64,000 nucleotides of DNA. Origin: Capitulum mitella (Eukaryota; Arthropoda; Thecostraca; Pollicipedomorpha; Pollicipedidae). Numbering within the stretch: position 1 is the first letter of the stretch; every line of letters starts with the position of its first letter. The stretch spans positions 17,473,063 to 17,537,062 of the forward strand of contig CP099841.1 in NCBI GenBank assembly GCA_030062745.1, in the 5' to 3' direction. The notes below the pieces were generated by a model. It made no database searches. It worked only from the letters and a program-made list of their open reading frames with translations, and had not been told where the DNA came from. This document shows positions 23,701 to 37,916 of the stretch, piece after piece. A program made the translations under genes and the position numbers.

Positions 23701-26700
23701 TCACACCAGGTCCTCACACCGGGCCATCACACCGGGCCACCACACCAGGCCATCACATCAGGCCATCACACCGGGCCACCACACCAGGCCACCACACTGG
23801 GTCATCACACAAGGTCATCACACCGGGCCATCACATCACGCCATCATACCAGGTCATCACACCGGGCCATCACACCAGGCCACCACACCAGGTCATCACA
23901 CCGGGCCACCACACCAGGTCATCGCACTGGGCCGCCACACCAGGTCATCACACCGGGCCACCACACCAGGTCATCACACCGGGCCATCACACCAGGTCAT
24001 CACACCGGGCCACCACACCAGGTCATCACACCGGGCCACCACACCAGGTCATCACACCAGGTCATCACACCGGGCCATCACATCACGCCATCATACCAGG
24101 TCATCACACCGGGCCATCACACCGGGCCATCACACCAGGACTCCACACCAGGTCATCACACCGGGCCATCACACCTGGCCATCACATCAGGTCATCACAC
24201 CGGGCCACACCGGACCATCACACTGGGCCATCACAATGGGCCAACACACCGGGCCAACACACCGGGCCATCACATCGGGTCAACACACCGGGCCATCACA
24301 CCGGGTCATCATACTGGCCCATCATACCAGGTCATCACACCAGGCCATCACACCGGTTCAACACATCAGGCCATCACACCAGGTCATCACACCATGCCAT
24401 CACACCGGGCCAACACATCAGGCCATCACGCCGGGCCAACACACCAGGCCATCACATCAGGCCATCATACCAGGCCAACACATCAGGCCATCACACCAGG
24501 CCATCACACCAGGCCATCACATGAGTTCGTCACATTAGGCCAGCACACCAGGCCATACACCAGACCATCACATCAGGCCGTCACATCAGGCCAGCACATG
24601 AGGCCAGTGCGCCAGGGGCCAGCGACTGGCGGTCAGAAGTGCAGATGCAGAAGTGTTCTGGCGATCAGAGGTGTGTGACTGCGTCGGACGTTTATAGGTG
24701 CGTACTCAGGCGCCGACGATCAGAGGTGTGACTCGTTGGCTCCCGATCAGAGGCCTGACTCCCTGACTCACGATCAGGGTGCCAGGGCTTTGCGCTCGTG
24801 ACTGCTGGCAGTGAATGCAATGCTGTTAGCTGCACGCGGCCTTGACTGTTGGTTGGCCGGCCAGTGGTCCTACGCTTCGGTCCGGTCCCATGCAGCATTA
24901 TGCTGTTTCAGCTCTCGGAAAACCCACCCGGGCGCCGTGACCTGCCTCACCGACAACCCGGTAGACAGCAATAAGGTAGGCACTTCGTCCCGAGTGGCCT
25001 CTGTTCAGTTCTATCGTTATGTGCCCCTTGCCCCCTCGTGCGTTCTTTTTTCCCCACCTTAGGTTACGTATGTACTACCTGTATCCTTTGGCGGTCCCCG
25101 GCGCGCACTGCCACCAAATGGGCAATGAAACTCGTATACTGTGTTCGTAGCTTTGAGGAATGAGTTGTCTTTTGATAAGCTGGTTTCAGAATTAAGCCTG
25201 ACACTTAATTTCGACTTCGTTGAATCGAAAATCATTACAGGATTTCGATAACAGATAGACGCTATCCTGCGGTCTCGTTGACACGCTGTTCCTCGAGATG
25301 ATGCCAAGGAGAGCCTTCCCGTCTGCCATGTGGAAAGATGACATGTTCCCGTTGTAGAATAGTTGGATATCTCTTCCTTGGTCGTCGCCTTGCTTTTCAC
25401 AGTCTTGCTGCTTACCTTCCTGCTGTTCGTTATAGGTAGCTAAACATCCAAATTATGGTCCGAAGTAGCAGAACAAGTGAACTCTGCGATATCGCCATAC
25501 GTACCTAAGACTTGCATTCTGAAACCATCGGATTAGTTTGTAGAAGTACTGCTTATAAAAGATGAACAAGGTTTCTTACATCTTTGGATGTATCGTCTCT
25601 CTTCACCAACGTACTGGTCGACGAAACCATTGATATTTTACTTCGGTATATATCGGGACACAGTTCTATACCACCTCCGCTACTGCACAACGTCGCTTCA
25701 AAAGATTGCTCTAGATCTGCACGAAGGACACACACTTCCGTTGCCTAGAGGGCAAACTCTACCGCCAGGTCGATGGGATGGCGATGGTATCACCGCTTGG
25801 TGGTATGTTCGCTGAAATGTACATATCCCACGTTGAGTCCTTGGTTATAAGCTGCATGGACGCCCAACCGTCCGCGTACCGTAGGTACATTCATGATATA
25901 TTTGTTGATGTACGAAATATAGAGCAACTTTTCTCTCTAAAAATTAAGCTGGAAGAACACTCAATCCGGCAGTCCACGTAGAGTCTTCTGTCATTGGCAA
26001 TATCCCATGCCTCGATGTAGATGTTGATGCGTCAGGTGGCACCTTCGTAACTTCGGTGTACAGGAGGCCTCCAGACGATGGAAAATGTTTGTAGGACATC
26101 AGTTAATGTCCTGATTGGTATAAAGAGAATGTCATCAGGTCATGTATACACCGGGCACTGAAGCACTCCAGCACATGACCCCTCATTCATCTGGACCTCA
26201 CCAGAGCAAAGAACATTGCGATTAAGAACAACTGTACCATGACTGCGTTCGATGAACAGGTCCGGCGACAGCTTCCACAAGCACTTCTCTTCACCAACTA
26301 GACATAAACATAAAAGGCATCGGGATCGCGAACGGCAAGATAAAGATCAACATAATTCGCCTGGATGAACTTGTGCATAGCAAGATAGACGTCACGAGGA
26401 TGATGGGCAACAAACTGGAGGACAACAGGACCGTGAACAGGATGAAGCGCAGCCGACTAGAGGACAACTGAATAACGAACAGCAGAAAGGTGAGCAGCAG
26501 GATCGTGAAGAGCAAGGGTACGACCAAGGAAGAGATCCAACTATTCTACAGAGGGAAAGTGTCATCTTATAAGACAGACGAGAAGGCTCTCCGTAGCATC
26601 ATCTCGAGGAACTGCATGCCAACCAGCCCGAAGGATAGCGTCGAACCACGTGCTATGGAAATCCTGAAGTGTTAGGCTTAATTCTGAAAACAGCTTATTA

Positions 26701-28887
26701 AAAGACGACTCATTCGTCACAGCCTCCAACGTTGTGTACGAGTTTTACTGCCCAGTCGGTGACAGTGCGCGCCGACGAAACTCGACATATGTTGGCCACA
26801 CAACTTCCTTATCTCGACGCATCACGATGCACCTCCATGATGGTGCGCCTAAGAGACACGTACAAACCTGTCATGACGCACGACTCACAAGATCATTGAT
26901 GATAGAAAGTACTACAATACTCGCTAAGTGCTCGCAGAAGTGGAGACTCAGAGTACTAGAAACGTTATATAATCGAGATAAGAATTCATCAGTTGACACA
27001 TGGACTTGGGCTCGCTTACTGTGCGATGGCCAGCTTCTGGCATCAAGACCCTACTATTTGTAATAGTAGCCGGAGGCAAATCTGATACTTCCGTTATCAG
27101 AGGTGCCATTCGCAACAGCACGTTAAATTATGAGGAATTTCAGATTCAAATGACCCGACTCGTTACGGACCGAGCCGCTCATTTGGCGTTCCGGTCGGGC
27201 CCTAAGCGTAAGGCCGCTATAGGGAAATTTGCCTGAAATGGCGGTGTAACCGGTATAGTTACTAAAGAACCTGGAAAACTAAAATTCGACGCCTGGTCTC
27301 AAGTAGAACAAAGCTTTCGCTATAACATGCACTACTGGTTGTGGCCGTAGCGTTGGCACTTAAGAGGCCAATTTGCATGAAAGGACTGCATACAAGCCGA
27401 TTTTAACATAGGAGATCGTGAAATTTCGGTGCATCCTGACCATATCTTAGCCGTGCAACCATTTTCAAATTTCGACGCCCACTTCCAAGTAGGTCGATAT
27501 CTGAGGAAACTGGGAAAAATGTCCTGGATGTCGTACTGCAGTAACTTAAGGGGTCAAGTTGGGTTGCATTTGCAATTCATGGCTGCAAATACATAAAATG
27601 TGTACTCGATGATGTAGTACGACCAGTCAGAGACCGCAGACCTTTAACAAGAGATAACACAAATTTTAGACGTTGGTTAGCACACAATGTGGATTCGTTT
27701 GCAAAATGTGCAACTGGCGTGCAACAGCCAGTAGATTGAATAGGTAATCCCGGCGATATGCATGCAATTTATGAAACGGCTTGAATAATACTGTGTATTT
27801 TTTGGCAGAGCTTTCATCCAAGAGTCGGCTACGTTGAGTGCCTGTGAAGTGCACAAGATGTGTGCGAGCGTAGTATTTAATGTTCTCTGCAATATTGCAA
27901 CACGGCCTAAAATCAGCTGCCATCTAGTACTTAATATTGAGATTTTCGTTCCTCGTCAATGATGGCACATATTCGCGCTGATTACGAAGTAAAAGGGACA
28001 TTTGTTTGCAACTGCTGCAAATGAAATGCAATAACCGAAAATTGTTTGAAACGGTGGTGCGTCCCAGAGTTACCAGGTTATTTCGATCACCGCGCCTTCA
28101 TTATAATTTCACAACATCAGATGTGGATTGCAAAAGGCGGCAGTGTTGCAGAATTGTCTAGGTATGAACGGCAAACTGAAGTTTGCTGTAAACGTGTTCA
28201 TCAGCAATGACGAACACACACGTACCTATAATATACCATATATGGCAGCCTGTGACTGCAACAATTGCAAACATGTTGCAGTAAAATGAACATTGCGAAA
28301 TAATCACCCGATCCCAAGAAATGTTCATCAGAACGAACGGTTTGTTGACGTTTGCAATGTTATTGCGACCCGACGCGACGCGAACGTGTACTAGAACTCT
28401 GTTGTTTGTATTATGCGTCTGTGCTTATGGCGGAAGATGTTAGCGGAACCAACTAAACGTTACGTAATAGATCACAATGTTACACAGCTTTTCCTCGGAA
28501 GGCAACGCGAAACACTGTCAAAGCATATATTAACGCCAGATATGCTTTGCCAGATATGTGTGTACCAATGGTAAATGTCCCATCCATTATCTCTCGATTC
28601 ATGCCAGTTTCATCGAAATCTGTCCACAAACAACGGAGTTGTAAGAATTCCAAAAATGCCCTTAATTTTGACGTTTTTGCTTCCCTGTATCCATTCCTTT
28701 CGAAATTTCGAAAATTTCTTTTTATAAAAATGTAGTTTACGTCATGGCAAATCGATTGCCGTTTGTTGCGATGAAATCGGATGTGTAGTTTTCGAGATCT
28801 GGGGGGGGGGGCGAATCCGCCCCCTCCCGGGAATCGACCATACCGTCTAGCCCTCCGGAAATAGGGTTCATATTTGATGAATTGTGC

Positions 28888-28960
<73 letters not shown>

Positions 28961-31900
28961 TATGTGTGTGTGTGTGCACATTTCATTAAATATTACAGCA
29001 CATCTGGCGTTAATAAAGACACGTGCCGAATGCATATATATATATATATATTAACATCAGGTACTTTTTTGTTTGGTTGGTAACTTTGTGCTTGCGCTGC
29101 ATATTCTTTGTTTGCTGTTTCGGGGCAACTGAATTGCAAGGCTAAGTTATGCTGGGACCGTTTGGGCTTACACTCGGCATTTGAATAAGGGCAGAGTGCG
29201 CAACAAGTTGCAGAAGTTCTTGGTCAGAAGTTCAGTTACTCTTTTCATCGCATTTGCTGGGTTTGACGGCAGTATTTTGTAGCCATTGCACGTTTTAAAA
29301 ACCTGGTAGAACAGTTTTTACGTTCTGAAGGCTGCAAGAAAGGTCTGAAGACAGCTTTCATGCAAACTCATCGAATTTTCCGCAAAAAACTTTTCATGGC
29401 AGAAGGCCCTCTGTGAGGGACTTTGCAAGCGAAGCTTTACGCTGGCAGTCATGTCCGCCAGCCGTCCCGTCTGACAGGGCTGCCATGTCCGCCAGCCGTC
29501 CCGTCTGACAGGGCTGCCGTGTCCGCCAGTTGTTCCGCCTGACGGGGCTGCCGTGTCCGCCAGCCGTCCCGTCTGACAGGACTGCCGTGTCCGCCAGTTG
29601 TTCCGTCTGACAGGGCTGCCGTGTCCTCCAGCCGTCCCGTCTGACAGGGCTGCCGTGTCCTCCAGCCGTCCCGCCTGACAGGACTGCCGTGTCCGCCATC
29701 CGTCCCGTCTGACAGGGCTGCCGTGTCCGCCAGTTGTCCCGCCTGACAGGACTGCCGTGTCCGCCAGCCGTCCCGTCTGACAGGGCTGCCGTGTCCGCCA
29801 GCCGTCCCGCCTGACAGGGCTGCCGTGTCCGCCAGCCGTCCCGCCTGACAGGGCTGCCGTGTCCTCCAGCCGTCCCACCTGACAGGGCTGCCGTGTCCGC
29901 CAGCCGTCCCGCCTGACAGGGCTGCCGTGTCCGCCAGCTGTTGATCGGGTTCGAGACGGGCCTGCTGGTGCTGTGGGACCTGCGGACCAAGGCGGCCGAC
30001 GTGCGGTGGCAGTCGGCCGAGCCGCTGCGCTCGCTCTGCTGGCTGGCCGACGGCAAACAGTTCATGACCTCGCACACGGACGGCTCACTCTGCACCTGGA
30101 ACGTCAAGGCGCCACTGAAGCCCGTGTCGACGCTGTTTCCACATGGTGGGTGTGCCGCCACCTGCCGTTCCTGCCACCTTCGGCCCACTGCTGTTCCCAG
30201 AGGCCGGATGCCGGTCAGCATGGAAAGTTGTCACGAATTGGCAGCACCACTGGTAACGCGCAGATAGAAGTTTACTACATCTGTACGGGCCCACATGTCA
30301 CACTTTTCGGTCCACTCCGGAAGAAGATGTTTGTGTACCTAATATTCATGTGCATGACATGCTGACGACAGTGAACTGTACAGCAATCCCATGCACTGAC
30401 CGATGTTGCTTTACATTAGCCTCAGGTGTGCTTCTCTCGCGTTCCATGTCATCCTTGCCCTGTGGCGTCACGGAACATGCCAAATGTATCTTTCAGAACA
30501 TTATTTGGTATATATGGGTTAGTAGGAGTAGATAGATTATTATCGATTATTATCGCACGCTGCGTTCTGCATAACGTGGAGCTGAGCCATGAAATGCTGA
30601 TATTGGTATTGTCAACTCCCACTTAAAACTCTTCTGTTTTCTGTATCCGTCACGTATATGTGGCGCGTATGCGATGGGTGAATCCATTGACTATGTCGTG
30701 GCTTCCCATTGCTTGTTCCAGGTGTTTCTGATTTTTGCGGCGCGTCATTTTGTAGGTGGCGTTCACTCATCATGCATGCCGTTGTCGGTTGCAGTGCCTG
30801 CATGTCGACTGGTTTACTTGTGGCCTGCAGTTGATTTTCTTGTAGACCTAACGCCAGTGGTTTGCCTGTTACAGCCAAAACTAAGGAGAACGGCAAATTG
30901 GAGCCTTGCAGAGCGATTCAGAAAGTAGAATGGCTGTCGACGAGGGCAGGGTAAGAGCATGTCTTACGGTCATGATTTTGTCCGTTTTGTTGGGCTGTGG
31001 CGAACCATGCCACAGCCTGTTGAACATCCATGGATGGATGAGTAAATTATAAGTGACCAACTAATTTATTTAGTGAAGCCTTGCCAGATATGGAAGCATC
31101 TCGTATCCCACCTTTTCGTGTATTGCCGGTTGTAGAAGTATCTCGCGTCTCCATCTTTTCGTATGTTTGTTTTTGCATTAGCAGATACTTGAAAATCAAG
31201 ATACGGAAACAACCAGACATTTTGTAGCTTAAATTAATGCTTTTGTACCGGTGTCATGATGAGGTAAACAGCAAACTAAGTTATGCCAAAACTAGATGAA
31301 CTACGAGTGTATACCAAAATGTGGATGTCATGAAGGCTAGAGTTCGATTTTGATTGGTTAGGGTTCACCGTTGCTTTTGTGTTCCATCTTGAGAGGCGGA
31401 GCCCCACAGATAGTGAGGGACGGACAGCAAGTGTGAGGGAACGTAAATACATCGGTATAGGTGTCGGCATCTTGGTTAAGGCTGCTTCATGTCCGTGGAG
31501 TTACGGATGCTTTCATAGGGAAAAGTAGTCGCAGAGTAATAAACAGCTTCAATTTGACTCACATTGATTCATATTCTTAAGTTCTGCCATCATTAGTTTG
31601 CCGCAATAGCAATTGAGAAAGATGGTTGTGCGGACAAGCGGGCTGTGGCCGGCCAGACCTAGCTTCTGGATGACGCCAGACTGCTTTTGATCGGTTGCAG
31701 TAAGTTGGTATCACGCCATGTCACGCTGATTACGAGGGTCTTCCGATCTTCGGCTGTGTAACACAGGAAGCCAGTGTGCGCGTGCTCTGACGTCTGGAAT
31801 CATACAAGCGGTGTCTTTGGCGGGTTCTCTGTCCTGGCAGTTGTGAGCGAACTGGGAGGCAAACATTGTGTCATGTTTGCATGTATTTGCATCCACTGAA

Positions 31901-34900
31901 GTCAAACGGCTATTATCCCTCCGAGTTAAAAAGATAAAAAACGTCATGCAGTCGAGTCCTGAGGTCAAGAACAGGATGCCAGCAAGCCAAAGAGGTCTCA
32001 GACGAAAACGCAGCCACATGCTGCATGTCGCATCATGGTTACACAACCTGTTCAGCTCGGGGAGCTACTCACTAGATGAAGTCCGGGTGTCATATTGAAT
32101 TCCTTAAAGTCCATCAACGCCGGATGCGTGAGAAACGTATCATATGTAAAGGGCACTTGCACAAGAGCGACTGTGTTTTGGAGCGGGGGCCAAACAACGT
32201 TTTGGTGCTGCGTAGTGTTTCGCTGAAGCCTTGTGTTATTGGCATAAAGGACGGCCGTTCGGGGTCTCCTTTTGTAAGGTCCGTGTGTGGTAGCGTAAGC
32301 TCAGCTGGTGCTATGGGTCACCGGTCTGTGATACTCAGCCGTACTTAAAGATTTGAGAGACATTTCCATCTGTAAAGTGAGCACAGGGAGATAGCGCTTT
32401 TCGCCGGAGACAGGTGTCTGGGAGTCGGTGGCGTGCGGCACGATGTCGGCTCCTGAAGAGAAAGACGCATACCGTTCGCAAACACGCTGAATAGGATAGA
32501 TGCCATTGTCCACTCCTGGCAGACTTCGATTGTGTTTACAGGAGGTCGCGAGACGCGGTCCCAGCCGTTGTTACTTTTCAGACATGCCATGGCGGCTGCG
32601 GCCGAGTGGCGAAAACGAAAAGCACTCAGGGGTTTGGAAGGAGGTCACTAGATCATAGGTAATGGTAGAACTGACGTTGATCGACCCATTTCACCACTGT
32701 GGAAGTGACATGTATGGAGATATGTGTATAGTTGGAGAAGTCAGATGGTTTTTCGGATTCGAAGACGTGGTGGACAGTAGGGTGGCGCATCTTTGAAAAA
32801 AATTCGAAAATTGTGTCTAACCAAAGCTTTTCCCATGAATTGGTTCATTTAAAGCACTCACCACGATTTTTAGAAAAAATTGAACAATATTTTGGGGGTC
32901 GCGCATCGACCTTGAAAACGTTTGTTTTTGGTCACATTGTGCCAGTTGGCAGCTTCTTACTGGATTGGGATAATTAATCATGAAGCCATGTTTTCTAAAT
33001 CCTCTCGATGAAACACAGAGTCTTATTTACTTCCCAAGTTCGAAGGACGCGCCGTTTACCAGTTACATACACGTGGAAGCCGACCAGTATTCGACTCACG
33101 CACAACATGCACCTGCCCTAGTGCCGAAAACAGGAATATCATCTCTAGAATTCTTTTGCGTACATGAAAGCAGTTCCAATGTCTTTTGTCCCTGTCAGCC
33201 ACAGTTTCCACATTAATATGTCAAAACTTGATTCAGGTAAATGAAAGACAATATATTATCGTTCTACGCTCTTATGTCACAAGAAACGCTGCCGGGAAAC
33301 GTGTTTGGCCGTTTAGCCACCGTGAGAGCCGTTTCGTACACGGCCAGCGAGAGGACTGATCTAAACCGGGCTAATGTTTCTGTGCGCCGCCCATGTTGGA
33401 GGACGTATTGCGCAGGTGCGGCGTGGTGTAGCGGTTACCGTGCTTGCCTTACGACCGGAAGATCCCCGGTTCTAGTCCGGGTAATAGCGACAGTGGGCTG
33501 ACCATCCCTGGCGACTGGCGGCTCGAGAGGTTGCGATGCGAAATGATCTTGGCAGTCGAAAGCGTCGTTAAGTCAGTAACCAACCGACCGGACTTGTTAC
33601 CCGTCCGGGACCGGAGCCGGCCCTGTGGCCCCGCCGACTGAAGGCGTACGAGTCTAACAGGCGATAACGCACGGACGGACAGCGTTTACTGACAGAGGGC
33701 ACTAATCTACGGGGAATTATTGAAAAAAAAAATGTAAGATGGCGATGAGTTGGACCGCAAATTCAGTCACGGATACAGTTACAGTATGCCAGGCACTGAA
33801 GGGCGCGGGTGGCGGCTGAGGCGTTCCTGGCGCCAACTAGAGCAGGTGGCAAAGGATTCCATCGAAAAAAGTAGTCTTTGATCGAAGGCTGACACTAGCT
33901 GCGTGCTCTTCATATGTTTCAACAAGACTCTAAATTGCGATAAGGCTGGACGGGCCGTTCGGAGTTCACGTTCGAGTCGCCGGCGCGTTGCGCCCTATCT
34001 GTGCGGCACTGGTCCTGCTGTCGAAGGCGGAAGAAGGACCGAAAAATAGCTGGGGATGGTGTCTCCTAGTCTGTGGTTATTTTCTCTTATGCATATTTGG
34101 AATATTTACTAGTAACGGGAAACGCTCTAAAATGTCCCAAGCCCCTCAGCTGCACGCATGTACACGGCGCCCGTGAGTTGCAGTGCACCGCGTGTGCGGG
34201 CGTCACCTCACCGGATCGCGCAACTTTAGAGACGGGTAGTTGTTTGTGTAGGCTTCAAAGACTTTTGGTTGAAGAAAAGGGTCTTCACATCCCCACGGTT
34301 CTGGTAATGCCAAACGGCCTCCGCGAGGGCCAGAGACAGCCGCACATCCAGCAGAGGCCGGAGCGGCCCTCATGAGGACCAGGCGGCCCCGGCGCGGCCG
34401 ACTGCGGCAGCGGGGCTGGCACGAACCGACCTTGTGGGTGCAATAACCATGTGTGTATGAGACCTGTGTCGGGATGGGCTGCGTACTGCAGCCGCTTTGG
34501 AGCTGGGTGTCGCAAGGCATGTGTGAATATCATGTAGCGAAACGTCGTGATATTCCATTTAAATCATTGTACTGATTGTGTTTCGCAACGTGTTATGGAA
34601 AGCATGAGCATACATGATATTATTTATAATAGATAAGATGGGAAAATATGATCGAAAGGGTCGACTCTAGTTTGTTAGCGTCTGGGCAGATGCCCCCGCA
34701 TGCCCCCAGGAATATTGCTGTATTGATTGACATTTGCTCCCGCCGTGGAAATGTAAAAACCAAAATAATTGGATAATTGGCCAAAAGCAGTTACTTAAAT
34801 ACCTTGCCCCCAAAAAATCCTGCTTGGTGAATGTTGCAGACCTTAACGCCCATGCCATGGGAAGTCATCATGCAAAAAAGAGGTAGCAGCTGGCAATAGA

Positions 34901-37859
34901 CAGCAAGACGGCAAACCTGCCGGTGTTGGAGCCCGACCTCCACCCCCACCCCCCTCCCCGTCTCTGCTTCTGTACGTTTCCGTCGCGCGGTCGGCAGACA
35001 TAGCTCTTAGCGTTGCGCAAAACAATACATTGCGTGGTCATCGGACATTCGCGTAGCATTGTTAATCATGTACTAATTACGATCAGGATTCACCTTGGTT
35101 CAACCCATTTGGCTCGTTCACATTCAATAGCACGTATGTTCTGGTTCCATTTGGTTTCAGTCATTGCACCATCTTAATACAGGTAGACACGTGCAGCAGA
35201 GTTAGAGTTACGAACACGTGCGACCCGGCTGCGCCTCTTGACATACACGCTCTGCTGCCGAATGCAACATGGGCATAACGATGACGTATGTCCTGCTGAT
35301 TTTTGGAAAAGATGCCACAGTGCATCCTTTGGAAGTTCAGTATTCCTGGCAGGAACTGTACTGTTATGGCCGTGCGGTAAATAGTTTTTTTTTCGTTCGG
35401 TTCCTGCGCCGCCGACAACTTTGCCAAGCCTGGCCACCGCTGGCACCGCGTACTGGCCGATCATTTAAGTATGCCAGGGCGCAGTACCAGCCTTCAGGGT
35501 TGTGGCCGAGGATACATCGAGAGGAGCATGTTAATACCACCTCTGAGTGGTGGGGCTATGATTCCTCTGTTGCAATACACATTCCAAGATAGAAAGGAAA
35601 AATGCAACTACTTTCCATACACCTGGTGAGCGCTTTGGTGCCCTTTTTCTGGGCACTCAAAGAAATATTCGTTCCCGATGTTTTCCAAAAATATCCGTTC
35701 TCGGAATTGTTTATCCTCTTTGTGCTCAGTCATGGTGGTACCTCATCCCGTTTTGTGTGTGGACTCTTTTGATATAAAATTACCAACGTGCCATTGTTTC
35801 GTGCTCTTTATATCAACGTTCCGCTCACGCCCAGTGGCCTAATAAAGTGCATCTGTGACTGCATTAGAATTATCTGATTTGCAGAATTCTGGCGTCTCTC
35901 AGCTCCCTCGGATGGCGAGAGGAGGAGGAAAGGTTGTTGGTGCACATGTTACTAGCTCTCCTTAGGCTGCCGTGGTATTGCATGTTTGCCGCCGTGCTCA
36001 GGCGGAACTATTAGACGGAGCGGCCACGGCCGAGGCGCTAAACACATTTTTTAATCCTGGCCTGTGCATTCAACCCATCCCACTACTCAGCAAGTTCTAC
36101 TGTACTGGACCCTGTGACTGACAGCCCCGTCTTTGTCAGATGGTCCTGGCCTCCTGCACCTCTGACCTCCGAGCATAGACATCCTCGTCTCTGTCAGATG
36201 GTCCTGACCTTTTGTACCTCTGATCTCCGAGCATGGACAGATAGTCCCGTCTGTGTCAGGTGGTCCTGGCCTGTACCCCTGATCTTTAAGCACAGACAGC
36301 CCCGTCTTTGTCAGACGGTCCTGGCTTTTGGCGCCTGTGATCTCGACCACAGGCGCACAACCTCGTAGCAGGTGACAGGCCAGGGGCACCTCTGACCCCT
36401 GACAACAGACAGTACGTCCGTCAAACGGCTATATCGTGCCAGGTATATATGTGTGACGGCTGACTGGTCCTTTGGCTGACATGTGGCCCGCCTCTCCTGA
36501 CAGACGGGCCCGGGGCGGCTCTCTCCTGCTCTGCGTCCGTCCCCAGCCAGCCCAGCCGAGGTAGCCGATCCTGGCCATCCTGTATCCCCCGCCTGCAGCG
36601 GGCGGCCTTCGCCTCCGGCTCGTGTCCGCTAGATTAGGTAGAGTTGACATCAGCACTGGCAGATCTGGGCTGTGGCGGCAGCGCCGCCCTGCAGCTGTAG
36701 TTACAGCTGATGCAACGCGGCCTAGACCGGGCGCTAGAATCAGGCCCGGCTAGTCGGCTCATTAGACTACCGGGCGGCTTTGACTCGTCTGCCGGATAAT
36801 GGCATGGACAGTTGTGGTGCGACTGCGTACTCACGTCTTTAGCGCCATTTTCGGTCAGTTTTGATGGTGAAGTCCGTCCGTATAGTTTCGTTCTTGGCAG
36901 TTGAGAGGTGTGATGCCATTTCTGGATCTTTTTGAGTATAAAAGCTTACGACATCACGAAATAAATGTTGCACGAGGAAAGCGTACAGCACTTCCTTTTC
37001 CCTAAATCGGCTCATTGAATTGAACAACACAATGCTCACAGAAAGCTTCGGTTGCTTTAAGACATGGACTGCCAGAAACGTCCCGGCCGCCAGGTATAGA
37101 GTACCAAAGTCGCGCCTCAGATCTGATTTATTTGTTTTCCTTTTCATGGCCACGCGTCTTTGCTGTGCGCTTCGTAAGTCTTATTCGCCTTGTGTTCCCA
37201 GTATGGCCAACGCTCAGTTATAATGCGCGATTAAATTTTGCAGACGTCATTCAGTTACCAGGTGCTATTACCAGGTGTTGATATGTATTCGTGAGTTGTA
37301 AAGTCGAAGTGTTATCCTTTCTTGCTGATATTACATCGGTCATTGGTAGCCGGACGAATAGGACGAAATGCATCCAAGCGTGTTCGACGCCAGTAAACTG
37401 TACCGTTTTATAGAAGCACTGGCGCAGAAGTTGAGAACGCTGCATGAGGTCACTGAATGATATTATTATCCTGTTATTGTCCTATCTTGCGCCGCTTCAG
37501 CTTTTTCACTTCTGCAGAACTTTCTGATCAACTTGTCCAGCTGTATCGAGTATCGCTATAGAAGACGCTGCCGGAACACTGCCTGCATTCCTGTAGAATC
37601 CGGTCAACAATTGCACTTGCATAGAAGTAGCGCTTCTCAAGAATGCCAGGCATTTAGTCAGCACTTATATCGGCCGTTCCTTTCTCACCAATGCGCATTC
37701 CCCATTTCCCGTACTTGTACGTCTGGAAACCATAAAAACGCACTCAACAGCCTTGAAGTCTCATTTTGACTTGTTGTGGGGACGGGAAATGAGGCCCTGT
37801 TTCATTCGTTTGTGTCATTTACCCAGGTGTCTAGATCAGCCGTTTAAAGTTGCTGGGAA

Positions 37860-37916
<57 letters not shown>

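Larger units (their letters stand above)
21578..24911 (+). other. Intron (3.3 kb) dominated by minisatellites
   Basis: 21578-22560 is plain AT-rich DNA with nothing recognisable. From about 22575 to 24600 it is almost entirely CCA/CACACC-type tandem repeat, listed separately. About 24640-24790 holds a short GATCAGAGGTGTGACT-type repeat before the next exon. Confidence 0.8.
24976..29937 (+). other. Intron (5.0 kb) with Penelope-like element, family A fragment and minisatellite
   Basis: Contains the retroelement remnants at 25070-27060, a stretch without recognisable features at 27240-28480, a family A fragment at 28482-28868, TA microsatellites at 28891 and 29032, and the 34-bp array that runs into the next exon. 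Confidence 0.8.

Noticed and set aside
23420..24538. 372-codon open frame (His/Pro/Thr-rich)
   Set aside because: It is the translation of a 13-bp minisatellite without stop trinucleotides and lies inside a tomosyn intron. All three frames give the same peptide cycle.
28480..28986. 168-codon minus-strand frame with poly-Ile/Tyr start
   Set aside because: Starts in the TA microsatellite and runs through the family A element; no homology seen.
29394..30221. 275- and 208-codon minus-strand frames
   Set aside because: Products of the 34-bp repeat and antisense shadow of the LLIGFE exon.
31711..32046. Minus-strand frame ending in [10 protein letters not shown], like a LINE RT tail
   Set aside because: Only the HWLPV pentapeptide fits; no flanking reverse transcriptase motifs.
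33420..33492. Functional tRNA gene
   Set aside because: B-box and A-box are present, but the anticodon stem does not pair with a 7-base loop and the acceptor ends do not match. SINE origin is more likely.
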